From assembly GCF_040436345.1 (NCBI RefSeq), contig NC_133227.1:25294671-25358670 (forward strand): DNA of 64,000 nt, in the 5' to 3' direction. Shown here piece by piece: positions 52,075 to 63,477 of this stretch. The notes beneath the pieces were generated by a model. That model was not told where the DNA came from, ran no database searches, and worked only from the letters and a program-made list of their open reading frames with translations. Both the position numbers and the translations under genes were made by a program. Each line of letters starts with the position of its first letter. Within the stretch, counting starts at the first letter, position 1. This DNA is from Pagrus major (Eukaryota > Chordata > Actinopteri > Spariformes > Sparidae).

Positions 52075-52163
52075 TCCTTCGAGCCGGATTTGAACCAGCG
52101 ACCTAAGGATAACTGCCTCTAAACACCTACAGTCCTCCGCTCTACCAACTGAGCTATCGAAGG
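52075..52163 (-). tRNA. trnay-gua: tRNA-Tyr (GTA), unit 34
   Basis: Consensus gene with the 106-bp 5'-flank deletion (junction near 52196). Confidence 0.93.
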
Positions 52164-52460
52164 GAGCCCTCAGAGAGGGATCACAGAGAGCTACATTCAC
52201 CGGCGGACGTGGAACAGCTTTGACTTTTTCCCCCCGAACAAATCAAGCAATGAAACACACGGCTCTGAAAAAGGTTGCCTTCAACTCTTTCTATTCTGAG
52301 CAGACGAGGACGACAGGCAGGGCCCTCTGGCCGGACGTGCCTGAACGATAAACGTAGCGAGCATCTGCTTTAAGTCAGATGAGAAACACAGTTTGAATGC
52401 GAGTTAAAGTGTGGTAGTTTGCTGACATGTGAAGACGGCAGATTAAAGGTTCCTCAAGTG

Positions 52461-52542
52461 CGACGAGGATGGGATTCGAACCCACGCGTGCAGAGCACAA
52501 TGGATTAGCAGTCCATCGCCTTAACCACTCGGCCACCTCATC
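52461..52542 (-). tRNA. trnas-gcu: tRNA-Ser (GCT), unit 34, acceptor variant
   Basis: Acceptor reads GATGAGG for GACGAGG, a U-G wobble at the third pair; GGTTCCTC and CTGGCCGG flank markers as in unit 24. Confidence 0.91.
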
Positions 52543-52650
52543 TTGGAGCGCACGGACTGTTGGGGTGACCACGCGGCGTGTGATCATAAAAAAGCAAAGA
52601 AAGTTGGACCCAACTCAGGTCTGATAGCAGTGCCTTGCAGGAGCCTGCAA

Positions 52651-52723
52651 GGGGAATTAGCTCAAATGGTAGAGCGCTCGCTTAGCATGCGAGAGGTAGC
52701 GGGATCGATGCCCGCATTCTCCA
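52651..52723 (+). tRNA. trnaa-agc: tRNA-Ala (AGC), unit 35
   Basis: Consensus gene; CTTGTTAGGG spacer marker as in units 25-26. Confidence 0.94.
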
Positions 52724-53110
52724 AGAGACTTTAGTTTCCTCTCTTCTGGTGCGGAGGTAATGAGTGAAAAAGCGTGACATATGAGACATTCGTTGGATGG
52801 ACAGGCTTAACATGCTGTGAATCAGCTCAGGCGTTCTTGTTAGGGTTTTGGCTCACGGCATGACCTTCGCAACCTCTCTATGGCGTGGACGTCAGTTAAG
52901 GCGTGGTAGTTCGCTGACATGTGAAGATGGCGGATCAAAGGTACCTGAAGGGCACCGTATACTCGCCAACGCTGACGTCGGTCACTCAGTGTAGCGCCGG
53001 ATGTGGACAAGCCTCTTGCGCCCCATTAAATCAAGTGACCAAATCCACAGGCGTCAGATCAGGTGCTTTCCGATTGCAAAAAATCTACACAGAGGCCAAG
53101 GAAAAGCTCC

Positions 53111-53199
53111 TCCTTCGAGCCGGATTTGAACCAGCGACCTAAGGATAACTGCCTCTAAACACCTACAGTCCTCCGCTCTACCAACTGAGCTATCGAAGG
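53111..53199 (-). tRNA. trnay-gua: tRNA-Tyr (GTA), unit 35
   Basis: Consensus copy. Confidence 0.94.
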
Positions 53200-53602
53200 G
53201 AGCCCTCAGAGAGGGATCACAGAGAGCTACATGGACTGTAACATGGCAACGAGCCAGCTGGGTTATGTTACGCACCCGCTGGCCTAACACTGGGACTTTC
53301 GTGAAGAGCTTGGTGGGGATTGACGTCGGCCACTATGTTCACCGGCGGACGTGGAACAGCTTTGACTTTTTCCCCCCGAACAAATCAAGCAATGAAACAC
53401 ACGGCTCTGAAAAAGGTTGCCTTCAACTCTTTCTATTCTGAGCAGACGAGGATGACAGGCAGGGCCCTCTACCCGGACGTGCCTGAACGATAAACGTAGC
53501 GAGCATCTGCTTTAAGTCAGATGAGAAACACAGTTTGAATGCGAGTTAAGGTGTGGTAGTTTGCTGACATGTGAAGACGGCAGATTAAAGGTACCTCAAG
53601 TG

Positions 53603-53684
53603 CGACGAGGATGGGATTCGAACCCACGCGTGCAGAGCACAATGGATTAGCAGTCCATCGCCTTAACCACTCGGCCACCTCGTC
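53603..53684 (-). tRNA. trnas-gcu: tRNA-Ser (GCT), unit 35
   Basis: Consensus copy. Confidence 0.94.
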
Positions 53685-53792
53685 TTGGAGCGCACGGACT
53701 GTTGGGGTGACCACGCGGCGTGTGATCATAAAAAAGCAAAGAAAGTTGGACCCAACTCAGGTCTGATAGCAGTGCCTTGCAGGAGCCTGCAA

Positions 53793-53865
53793 GGGGAATT
53801 AGCTCAAATGGTAGAGCGCTCGCTTAGCATGCGAGAGGTAGCGGGATCGATGCCCGCATTCTCCA
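53793..53865 (+). tRNA. trnaa-agc: tRNA-Ala (AGC), unit 36
   Basis: Consensus copy. Confidence 0.94.
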
Positions 53866-54252
53866 AGAGACTTTAGTTTCCTCTCTTCTGGTGCGGAGGT
53901 AATGAGTGAAAAAGCGTGACATATGAGACATTCGTTGGATGGACAGGCTTAACATGCTGTGAATCAGCTCAGGCGTTCTTGCTAGGGTTTTGGCTCACGG
54001 CATGACCTTCGCAACCTCTCTATGGCGTGGACGTCAGTTAAGGCGTGGTAGTTCGCTGACATGTGAAGATGGCGGATCAAAGGTACCTGAAGGGCACCGT
54101 ATACTCGCCAACGCTGACGTCGGTCACTCAGTGTAGCGCCGGATGTGGACAAGCCTCTTGCGCCCCATTAAATCAAGTGACCAAATCCACAGGCGTCAGA
54201 TCAGGTGCTTTCCGATTGCAAAAAATCTACACAGAGGCCAAGGAAAAGCTCC

Positions 54253-54341
54253 TCCTTCGAGCCGGATTTGAACCAGCGACCTAAGGATAACTGCCTCTAA
54301 ACACCTACAGTCCTCCGCTCTACCAACTGAGCTATCAAAGG
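54253..54341 (-). tRNA. trnay-gua: tRNA-Tyr (GTA), unit 36, acceptor variant
   Basis: CCTTTGA for CCTTCGA, the same wobble change as the unit 12 copy. Confidence 0.92.
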
Positions 54342-54744
54342 GAGCCCTCAGAGAGGGATCACAGAGAGCTACATGGACTGTAACATGGCAACGAGCCAGC
54401 TGGGTTATGTTACGCACCCGCTGGCCTAACACTGGGACTTTCGTGAAGAGCTTGGTGGGGATTGACGTCGGCCACTATGTTCACCGGCGGACGTGGAACA
54501 GCTTTGACTTTTTCCCCCCGAACAAATCAAGCAATGAAACACACGGCTCTGAAAAAGGTTGCCTTCAACTCTTTCTATTCTGAGCAGACGAGGACGACAG
54601 GCAGGGCCCTCTACCCGGACGTGCCTGAACGATAAACGTAGCGAGCATCTGCTTTAAGTCAGATGAGAAACACAGTTTGAATGCGAGTTAAGGTGTGGTA
54701 GTTTGCTGACATATGAAGACGGCAGATTAAAGGTACCTCAAGTG

Positions 54745-54826
54745 CGACGAGGATGGGATTCGAACCCACGCGTGCAGAGCACAATGGATTAGCAGTCCAT
54801 CGCCTTAACCACTCGGCCACCTCGTC
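54745..54826 (-). tRNA. trnas-gcu: tRNA-Ser (GCT), unit 36
   Basis: Consensus copy. Confidence 0.94.
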
Positions 54827-54934
54827 TTGGAGCGCACGGACTGTTGGGGTGACCACGCGGCGTGTGATCATAAAAAAGCAAAGAAAGTTGGACCCAACTC
54901 AGGTCTGATAGCAGTGCCTTGCAGGAGCCTGCAA

Positions 54935-55007
54935 GGGGAATTAGCTCAAATGGTAGAGCGCTCGCTTAGCATGCGAGAGGTAGCGGGATCGATGCCCGCA
55001 TTCTCCA
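54935..55007 (+). tRNA. trnaa-agc: tRNA-Ala (AGC), unit 37
   Basis: Consensus copy. Confidence 0.94.
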
Positions 55008-55394
55008 AGAGACTTTAGTTTCCTCTCTTCTGGTGCGGAGGTAATGAGTGAAAAAGCGTGACATATGAGACATTCGTTGGATGGACAGGCTTAACATGCT
55101 GTGAATCAGCTCAGGCGTTCTTGCTAGGGTTTTGGCTCACGGCATGACCTTCGCAACCTCTCTATGGCGTGGACGTCAGTTAAGGCGTGGTAGTTCGCTG
55201 ACATGTGAAGATGGCGGATCAAAGGTACCTGAAGGGCACCGTATACTCGCCAACGCTGACGTCGGTCACTCAGTGTAGCGCCGGATGTGGACAAGCCTCT
55301 TGCGCCCCATTAAATCAAGTGACCAAATCCACAGGCGTCAGATCAGGTGCTTTCCGATTGCAAAAAATCTACACAGAGGCCAAGGAAAAGCTCC

Positions 55395-55483
55395 TCCTTC
55401 GAGCCGGATTTGAACCAGCGACCTAAGGATAACTGCCTCTAAACACCTACAGTCCTCCGCTCTACCAACTGAGCTATCGAAGG
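55395..55483 (-). tRNA. trnay-gua: tRNA-Tyr (GTA), unit 37
   Basis: Consensus copy. Confidence 0.94.
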
Positions 55484-55886
55484 GAGCCCTCAGAGAGGGA
55501 TCACAGAGAGCTACATGGACTGTAACATGGCAACGAGCCAGCTGGGTTATGTTACGCACCCGCTGGCCTAACACTGGGACTTTCGTGAAGAGCTTGGTGG
55601 AGATTGACGTCGGCCACTATGTTCACCGGCGGACGTGGAACAGCTTTGACTTTTTCCCCCCGAACAAATCAAGCAATGAAACACACGGCTCTGAAAAAGG
55701 TTGCCTTCAACTCTTTCTATTCTGAGCAGACGAGGACGACAGGCAGGGCCCTCTACCCGGACGTGCCTGAACGATAAACGTAGCGAGCATCTGCTTTAAG
55801 TCAGATGAGAAACACAGTTTGAATGCGAGTTAAGGTGTGGTAGTTTGCTGACATGTGAAGACGGCAGATTAAAGGTACCTCAAGTG

Positions 55887-55968
55887 CGACGAGGATGGGA
55901 TTCGAACCCACGCGTGCAGAGCACAATGGATTAGCAGTCCATCGCCTTAACCACTCGGCCACCTCGTC
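55887..55968 (-). tRNA. trnas-gcu: tRNA-Ser (GCT), unit 37
   Basis: Consensus copy. Confidence 0.94.
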
Positions 55969-56076
55969 TTGGAGCGCACGGACTGTTGGGGTGACCACGC
56001 GGCGTGTGATCATAAAAAAGCAAAGAAAGTTGGACCCAACTCAGGTCTGATAGCAGTGCCTTGCAGGAGCCTGCAA

Positions 56077-56149
56077 GGGGAATTAGCTCAAATGGTAGAG
56101 CGCTCGCTTAGCATGCGAGAGGTAGCGGGATCGATGCCCGCATTCTCCA
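56077..56149 (+). tRNA. trnaa-agc: tRNA-Ala (AGC), unit 38
   Basis: Consensus copy. Confidence 0.94.
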
Positions 56150-56536
56150 AGAGACTTTAGTTTCCTCTCTTCTGGTGCGGAGGTAATGAGTGAAAAAGCG
56201 TGACATATGAGACATTCGTTGGATGGACAGGCTTAACATGCTGTGAATCAGCTCAGGCGTTCTTGCTAGGGTTTTGGCTCACGGCATGACCTTCGCAACC
56301 TCTCTATGGCGTGGACGTCAGTTAAGGCGTGGTAGTTCGCTGACATGTGAAGATGGCGGATCAAAGGTACCTGAAGGGCACCGTATACTCGCCAACGCTG
56401 ACGTCGGTCACTCAGTGTAGCGCCGGATGTGGACAAGCCTCTTGCGCCCCATTAAATCAAGTGACCAAATCCACAGGCGTCAGATCAGGTGCTTTCCGAT
56501 TGCAAAAAATCTACACAGAGGCCAAGGAAAAGCTCC

Positions 56537-56625
56537 TCCTTCGAGCCGGATTTGAACCAGCGACCTAAGGATAACTGCCTCTAAACACCTACAGTCCTCC
56601 GCTCTACCAACTGAGCTATCGAAGG
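56537..56625 (-). tRNA. trnay-gua: tRNA-Tyr (GTA), unit 38
   Basis: Consensus copy. Confidence 0.94.
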
Positions 56626-57028
56626 GAGCCCTCAGAGAGGGATCACAGAGAGCTACATGGACTGTAACATGGCAACGAGCCAGCTGGGTTATGTTACGCA
56701 CCCGCTGGCCTAACACTGGGACTTTCGTGAAGAGCTTGGTGGGGATTGACGTCGGCCACTATGTTCACCGGCGGACGTGGAACAGCTTTGACTTTTTCCC
56801 CCCGAACAAATCAAGCAATGAAACACACGGCTCTGAAAAAGGTTGCCTTCAACTCTTTCTATTCTGAGCAGACGAGGACGACAGGCAGGGCCCTCTACCC
56901 GGACGTGCCTGAACGATAAACGTAGCGAGCATCTGCTTTAAGTCAGATGAGAAACACAGTTTGAATGCGAGTTAAGGTGTGGTAGTTTGCTGACATGTGA
57001 AGACGGCAGATTAAAGGTACCTCAAGTG

Positions 57029-57110
57029 CGACGAGGATGGGATTCGAACCCACGCGTGCAGAGCACAATGGATTAGCAGTCCATCGCCTTAACCACTCGG
57101 CCACCTCGTC
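57029..57110 (-). tRNA. trnas-gcu: tRNA-Ser (GCT), unit 38
   Basis: Consensus copy. Confidence 0.94.
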
Positions 57111-57218
57111 TTGGAGCGCACGGACTGTTGGGGTGACCACGCGGCGTGTGATCATAAAAAAGCAAAGAAAGTTGGACCCAACTCAGGTCTGATAGCAGTG
57201 CCTTGCAGGAGCCTGCAA

Positions 57219-57291
57219 GGGGAATTAGCTCAAATGGTAGAGCGCTCGCTTAGCATGCGAGAGGTAGCGGGATCGATGCCCGCATTCTCCA
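57219..57291 (+). tRNA. trnaa-agc: tRNA-Ala (AGC), unit 39
   Basis: Consensus gene; following spacer has GGATGCGGAC, shared with units 18 and 27. Confidence 0.94.
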
Positions 57292-57678
57292 AGAGACTTT
57301 AGTTTCCTCTCTTCTGGTGCGGAGGTAATGAGTGAAAAAGCGTGACATATGAGACATTCGTTGGATGGACAGGCTTAACATGCTGTGAATCAGCTCAGGC
57401 GTTCTTGCTAGGGTTTTGGCTCACGGCATGACCTTCGCAACCTCTCTATGGCGTGGACGTCAGTTAAGGCGTGGTAGTTCGCTGACATGTGAAGATGGCG
57501 GATCAAAGGTACCTGAAGGGCACCGTATACTCGCCAACGCTGACGTCGGTCACTCAGTGTAGCGCCGGATGCGGACAAGCCTCTTGCGCCCCATTAAATC
57601 AAGTGACCAAATCCACAGGCGTCAGATCAGGTGCTTTCCGATTGCAAAAAATCTACACAGAGGCCAAGGAAAAGCTCC

Positions 57679-57767
57679 TCCTTCGAGCCGGATTTGAACC
57701 AGCGACCTAAGGATAACTGCCTCTAAACACCTACAGTCCTCCGCTCTACCAACTGAGCTATCGAAGG
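57679..57767 (-). tRNA. trnay-gua: tRNA-Tyr (GTA), unit 39
   Basis: Consensus copy. Confidence 0.94.
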
Positions 57768-58170
57768 GAGCCCTCAGAGAGGGATCACAGAGAGCTACAT
57801 GGACTGTAACATGGCAACGAGCCAGCTGGGTTATGTTACGCACCCGCTGGCCTAACACTGGGACTTTCGTGAAGAGCTTGGTGGAGATTGACGTCGGCCA
57901 CTATGTTCACCGGCGGACGTGGAACAGCTTTGACTTTTTCCCCCCGAACAAATCAAGCAATGAAACACACGGCTCTGAAAAAGGTTGCCTTCAACTCTTT
58001 CTATTCTGAGCAGACGAGGACGACAGGCAGGGCCCTCTACCCGGACGTGCCTGAACGATAAACGTAGCGAGCATCTGCTTTAAGTCAGATGAGAAACACA
58101 GTTTGAATGCGAGTTAAGGTGTGGTAGTTTGCTGACATGTGAAGACGGCAGATTAAAGGTACCTCAAGTG

Positions 58171-58252
58171 CGACGAGGATGGGATTCGAACCCACGCGTG
58201 CAGAGCACAATGGATTAGCAGTCCATCGCCTTAACCACTCGGCCACCTCGTC
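58171..58252 (-). tRNA. trnas-gcu: tRNA-Ser (GCT), unit 39
   Basis: Consensus copy. Confidence 0.94.
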
Positions 58253-58360
58253 TTGGAGCGCACGGACTGTTGGGGTGACCACGCGGCGTGTGATCATAAA
58301 AAAGCAAAGAAAGTTGGACCCAACTCAGGTCTGATAGCAGTGCCTTGCAGGAGCCTGCAA

Positions 58361-58433
58361 GGGGAATTAGCTCAAATGGTAGAGCGCTCGCTTAGCATGC
58401 GAGAGGTAGCGGGATCGATGCCCGCATTCTCCA
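58361..58433 (+). tRNA. trnaa-agc: tRNA-Ala (AGC), unit 40
   Basis: Consensus copy. Confidence 0.94.
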
Positions 58434-58820
58434 AGAGACTTTAGTTTCCTCTCTTCTGGTGCGGAGGTAATGAGTGAAAAAGCGTGACATATGAGACATT
58501 CGTTGGATGGACAGGCTTAACATGCTGTGAATCAGCTCAGGCGTTCTTGCTAGGGTTTTGGCTCACGGCATGACCTTCGCAACCTCTCTATGGCGTGGAC
58601 GTCAGTTAAGGCGTGGTAGTTCGCTGACATGTGAAGATGGCGGATCAAAGGTACCTGAAGGGCACCGTATACTCGCCAACGCTGACGTCGGTCACTCAGT
58701 GTAGCGCCGGATGTGGACAAGCCTCTTGCGCCCCATTAAATCAAGTGACCAAATCCACAGGCGTCAGATCAGGTGCTTTCCGATTGCAAAAAATCTACAC
58801 AGAGGCCAAGGAAAAGCTCC

Positions 58821-58909
58821 TCCTTCGAGCCGGATTTGAACCAGCGACCTAAGGATAACTGCCTCTAAACACCTACAGTCCTCCGCTCTACCAACTGAGC
58901 TATCGAAGG
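58821..58909 (-). tRNA. trnay-gua: tRNA-Tyr (GTA), unit 40
   Basis: Consensus copy. Confidence 0.94.
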
Positions 58910-59312
58910 GAGCCCTCAGAGAGGGATCACAGAGAGCTACATGGACTGTAACATGGCAACGAGCCAGCTGGGTTATGTTACGCACCCGCTGGCCTAACAC
59001 TGGGACTTTCGTGAAGAGCTTGGTGGAGATTGACGTCGGCCACTATGTTCACCGGCGGACGTGGAACAGCTTTGACTTTTTCCCCCCGAACAAATCAAGC
59101 AATGAAACACACGGCTCTGAAAAAGGTTGCCTTCAACTCTTTCTATTCTGAGCAGACGAGGACGACAGGCAGGGCCCTCTACCCGGACGTGCCTGAACGA
59201 TAAACGTAGCGAGCATCTGCTTTAAGTCAGATGAGAAACACAGTTTGAATGCGAGTTAAGGTGTGGTAGTTTGCTGACATGTGAAGACGGCAGATTAAAG
59301 GTACCTCAAGTG

Positions 59313-59394
59313 CGACGAGGATGGGATTCGAACCCACGCGTGCAGAGCACAATGGATTAGCAGTCCATCGCCTTAACCACTCGGCCACCTCGTC
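59313..59394 (-). tRNA. trnas-gcu: tRNA-Ser (GCT), unit 40
   Basis: Consensus copy. Confidence 0.94.
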
Positions 59395-59502
59395 TTGGAG
59401 CGCACGGACTGTTGGGGTGACCACGCGGCGTGTGATCATAAAAAAGCAAAGAAAGTTGGACCCAACTCAGGTCTGATAGCAGTGCCTTGCAGGAGCCTGC
59501 AA

Positions 59503-59575
59503 GGGGAATTAGCTCAAATGGTAGAGCGCTCGCTTAGCATGTGAGAGGTAGCGGGATCGATGCCCGCATTCTCCA
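59503..59575 (+). tRNA. trnaa-agc: tRNA-Ala (AGC), unit 41, anticodon-stem variant
   Basis: GCGAG of the anticodon stem reads GTGAG, leaving a G-U wobble; the anticodon is unchanged. Confidence 0.92.
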
Positions 59576-59962
59576 AGAGACTTTAGTTTCCTCTCTTCTG
59601 GTGCGGAGGTAATGAGTGAAAAAGCGTGACATATGAGACATTCGTTGGATGGACAGGCTTAACATGCTGTGAATCAGCTCAGGCGTTCTTGCTAGGGTTT
59701 TGGCTCACGGCATGACCTTCGCAACCTCTCTATGGCGTGGACGTCAGTTAAGGCGTGGTAGTTCGCTGACATGTGAAGATGGCGGATCAAAGGTACCTGA
59801 AGGGCACCGTATACTCGCCAACGCTGACGTCGGTCACTCAGTGTAGCGCCGGATGTGGACAAGCCTCTTGCGCCCCATTAAATCAAGTGACCAAATCCAC
59901 AGGCGTCAGATCAGGTGCTTTCCGATTGCAAAAAATCTACACAGAGGCCAAGGAAAAGCTCC

Positions 59963-60051
59963 TCCTTCGAGCCGGATTTGAACCAGCGACCTAAGGATAA
60001 CTGCCTCTAAACACCTACAGTCCTCCGCTCTACCAACTGAGCTATCGAAGG
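59963..60051 (-). tRNA. trnay-gua: tRNA-Tyr (GTA), unit 41
   Basis: Consensus copy. Confidence 0.94.
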
Positions 60052-60454
60052 GAGCCCTCAGAGAGGGATCACAGAGAGCTACATGGACTGTAACATGGCA
60101 ACGAGCCAGCTGGGTTATGTTACGCACCCGCTGGCCTAACACTGGGACTTTCGTGAAGAGCTTGGTGGAGATTGACGTCGGCCACTATGTTCACCGGCGG
60201 ACGTGGAACAGCTTTGACTTTTTCCCCCCGAACAAATCAAGCAATGAAACACACGGCTCTGAAAAAGGTTGCCTTCAACTCTTTCTATTCTGAGCAGATG
60301 AGGACGACAGGCAGGGCCCTCTAGCCGGACGTGCCTGAACGATAAACGTAGCGAGCATCTGCTTTAAGTCAGATGAGAAACACAGTTTGAATGCGAGTTA
60401 AGGTGTGGTAGTTTGCTGACATGTGAAGACGGCAGATTAAAGGTACCTCAAGTG

Positions 60455-60536
60455 CGACGAGGATGGGATTCGAACCCACGCGTGCAGAGCACAATGGATT
60501 AGCAGTCCATCGCCTTAACCACTCGGCCACCTCGTC
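60455..60536 (-). tRNA. trnas-gcu: tRNA-Ser (GCT), unit 41
   Basis: Consensus copy. Confidence 0.94.
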
Positions 60537-60644
60537 TTGGAGCGCACGGACTGTTGGGGTGACCACGCGGCGTGTGATCATAAAAAAGCAAAGAAAGTTG
60601 GACCCAACTCAGGTCTGATAGCAGTGCCTTGCAGGAGCCTGCAA

Positions 60645-60717
60645 GGGGAATTAGCTCAAATGGTAGAGCGCTCGCTTAGCATGCGAGAGGTAGCGGGATC
60701 GATGCCCGCATTCTCCA
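60645..60717 (+). tRNA. trnaa-agc: tRNA-Ala (AGC), unit 42
   Basis: Consensus copy. Confidence 0.94.
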
Positions 60718-61104
60718 AGAGACTTTAGTTTCCTCTCTTCTGGTGCGGAGGTAATGAGTGAAAAAGCGTGACATATGAGACATTCGTTGGATGGACAGGC
60801 TTAACATGCTGTGAATCAGCTCAGGCGTTCTTGCTAGGGTTTTGGCTCACGGCATGACCTTCGCAACCTCTCTATGGCGTGGACGTCAGTTAAGGCGTGG
60901 TAGTTCGCTGACATGTGAAGATGGCGGATCAAAGGTACCTGAAGGGCACCGTATACTCGCCAACGCTGACGTCGGTCACTCAGTGTAGCGCCGGATGTGG
61001 ACAAGCCTCTTGCGCCCCATTAAATCAAGTGACCAAATCCACAGGCGTCAGATCAGGTGCTTTCCGATTGCAAAAAATCTACACAGAGGCCAAGGAAAAG
61101 CTCC

Positions 61105-61193
61105 TCCTTCGAGCCGGATTTGAACCAGCGACCTAAGGATAACTGCCTCTAAACACCTACAGTCCTCCGCTCTACCAACTGAGCTATCGAAGG
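61105..61193 (-). tRNA. trnay-gua: tRNA-Tyr (GTA), unit 42
   Basis: Consensus copy. Confidence 0.94.
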
Positions 61194-61596
61194 GAGCCCT
61201 CAGAGAGGGATCACAGAGAGCTACATGGACTGTAACATGGCAACGAGCCAGCTGGGTTATGTTACGCACCCGCTGGCCTAACACTGGGACTTTCGTGAAG
61301 AGCTTGGTGGGGATTGACGTCGGCCACTATGTTCACCGGCGGACGTGGAACAGCTTTGACTTTTTCCCCCCGAACAAATCAAGCAATGAAACACACGGCT
61401 CTGAAAAAGGTTGCCTTCAACTCTTTCTATTCTGAGCAGACGAGGACGACAGGCAGGGCCCTCTACCCGGACGTGCCTGAACGATAAACGTAGCGAGCAT
61501 CTGCTTTAAGTCAGATGAGAAACACAGTTTGAATGCGAGTTAAGGTGTGGTAGTTTGCTGACATGTGAAGACGGCAGATTAAAGGTACCTCAAGTG

Positions 61597-61678
61597 CGAC
61601 GAGGATGGGATTCGAACCCACGCGTGCAGAGCACAATGGATTAGCAGTCCATCGCCTTAACCACTCGGCCACCTCGTC
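61597..61678 (-). tRNA. trnas-gcu: tRNA-Ser (GCT), unit 42
   Basis: Consensus copy. Confidence 0.94.
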
Positions 61679-61786
61679 TTGGAGCGCACGGACTGTTGGG
61701 GTGACCACGCGGCGTGTGATCATAAAAAAGCAAAGAAAGTTGGACCCAACTCAGGTCTGATAGCAGTGCCTTGCAGGAGCCTGCAA

Positions 61787-61859
61787 GGGGAATTAGCTCA
61801 AATGGTAGAGCGCTCGCTTAGCATGCGAGAGGTAGCGGGATCGATGCCCGCATTCTCCA
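61787..61859 (+). tRNA. trnaa-agc: tRNA-Ala (AGC), unit 43
   Basis: Consensus copy. Confidence 0.94.
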
Positions 61860-62246
61860 AGAGACTTTAGTTTCCTCTCTTCTGGTGCGGAGGTAATGAG
61901 TGAAAAAGCGTGACATATGAGACATTCGTTGGATGGACAGGCTTAACATGCTGTGAATCAGCTCAGGCGTTCTTGCTAGGGTTTTGGCTCACGGCATGAC
62001 CTTCGCAACCTCTCTATGGCGTGGACGTCAGTTAAGGCGTGGTAGTTCGCTGACATGTGAAGATGGCGGATCAAAGGTACCTGAAGGGCACCGTATACTC
62101 GCCAACGCTGACGTCGGTCACTCAGTGTAGCGCCGGATGTGGACAAGCCTCTTGCGCCCCATTAAATCAAGTGACCAAATCCACAGGCGTCAGATCAGGT
62201 GCTTTCCGATTGCAAAAAATCTACACAGAGGCCAAGGAAAAGCTCC

Positions 62247-62335
62247 TCCTTCGAGCCAGATTTGAACCAGCGACCTAAGGATAACTGCCTCTAAACACCT
62301 ACAGTCCTCCGCTCTACCAACTGAGCTATCGAAGG
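62247..62335 (-). tRNA. trnay-gua: tRNA-Tyr (GTA), unit 43, T-stem variant
   Basis: Same ATCT change as the unit 14 copy. Confidence 0.9.
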
Positions 62336-62738
62336 GAGCCCTCAGAGAGGGATCACAGAGAGCTACATGGACTGTAACATGGCAACGAGCCAGCTGGGTT
62401 ATGTTACGCACCCGCTGGCCTAACACTGGGACTTTCGTGAAGAGCTTGGTGGAGATTGACGTCGGCCACTATGTTCACCGGCGGACGTGGAACAGCTTTG
62501 ACTTTTTCCCCCCGAACAAATCAAGCAATGAAACACACGGCTCTGAAAAAGGTTGCCTTCAACTCTTTCTATTCTGAGCAGACGAGGACGACAGGCAGGG
62601 CCCTCTACCCGGACGTGCCTGAACGATAAACGTAGCGAGCATCTGCTTTAAGTCAGATGAGAAACACAGTTTGAATGCGAGTTAAGGTGTGGTAGTTTGC
62701 TGACATGTGAAGACGGCAGATTAAAGGTACCTCAAGTG

Positions 62739-62820
62739 CGACGAGGATGGGATTCGAACCCACGCCTGCAGAGCACAATGGATTAGCAGTCCATCGCCTT
62801 AACCACTCGGCCACCTCGTC
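62739..62820 (-). tRNA. trnas-gcu: tRNA-Ser (GCT), unit 43, edge variant
   Basis: One base differs at the junction of variable arm and T-stem (plus strand CACGCCTGC for CACGCGTGC), and the 5' flank is altered (GGAGGGTACGG). This is the last Ser of the array. Confidence 0.88.
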
Positions 62821-62928
62821 TTGGAGGGTACGGACTGTTGGGGTGACCACGCGGCGTGTGATCATAAAAAAGCAAAGAAAGTTGGACCCAACTCAGGTCT
62901 GATAGCAGTGCCTTGCAGCAGCCTGCAA

Positions 62929-63001
62929 GGGGAATTAGCTCAAATGGTAGAGCGCTCGCTTAGCATGCGAGAGGTAGCGGGATCGATGCCCGCATTCTCC
63001 A
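62929..63001 (+). tRNA. trnaa-agc: tRNA-Ala (AGC), unit 44
   Basis: Gene body is consensus; the palindrome before it has lost symmetry by one base. Confidence 0.93.
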
Positions 63002-63388
63002 AGAGACTTTAGTTTCCTCTCTTCTGGTGCGGAGGTAATGAGTGAAAAAGCGTGACATATGAGACATTCGTTGGATGGACAGGCTTAACATGCTGTGAAT
63101 CAGCTCAGGCGTTCTTGCTAGGGTTTTGGCTCACGGCATGACCTTCGCAACCTCTCTATGGCGTGGACGTCAGTTAAGGCGTGGTAGTTCGCTGACATGT
63201 GAAGATGGCGGATCAAAGGTACCTGAAGGGCACCGTATACTCGCCAACGCTGACGTCGGTCACTCAGTGTAGCGCCGGATGTGGACAAGCCTCTTGCGCC
63301 CCATTAAATCAAGTGACCAAATCCACAGGCGTCAGATCAGGTGCTTTCCGATTGCAAAAAATCTACACAGAGGCCAAGGAAAAGCTCC

Positions 63389-63477
63389 TCCTTCGAGCCG
63401 GATTTGAACCAGCGACCTAAGGATAACTGCCTCTAAACACCTACAGTCCTCCGCTCTACCAACTGAGCTATCGAAGG
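63389..63477 (-). tRNA. trnay-gua: tRNA-Tyr (GTA), unit 44
   Basis: Consensus gene; last intact tRNA of the array. Its 5' spacer stops matching the unit at 63637. Confidence 0.94.
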
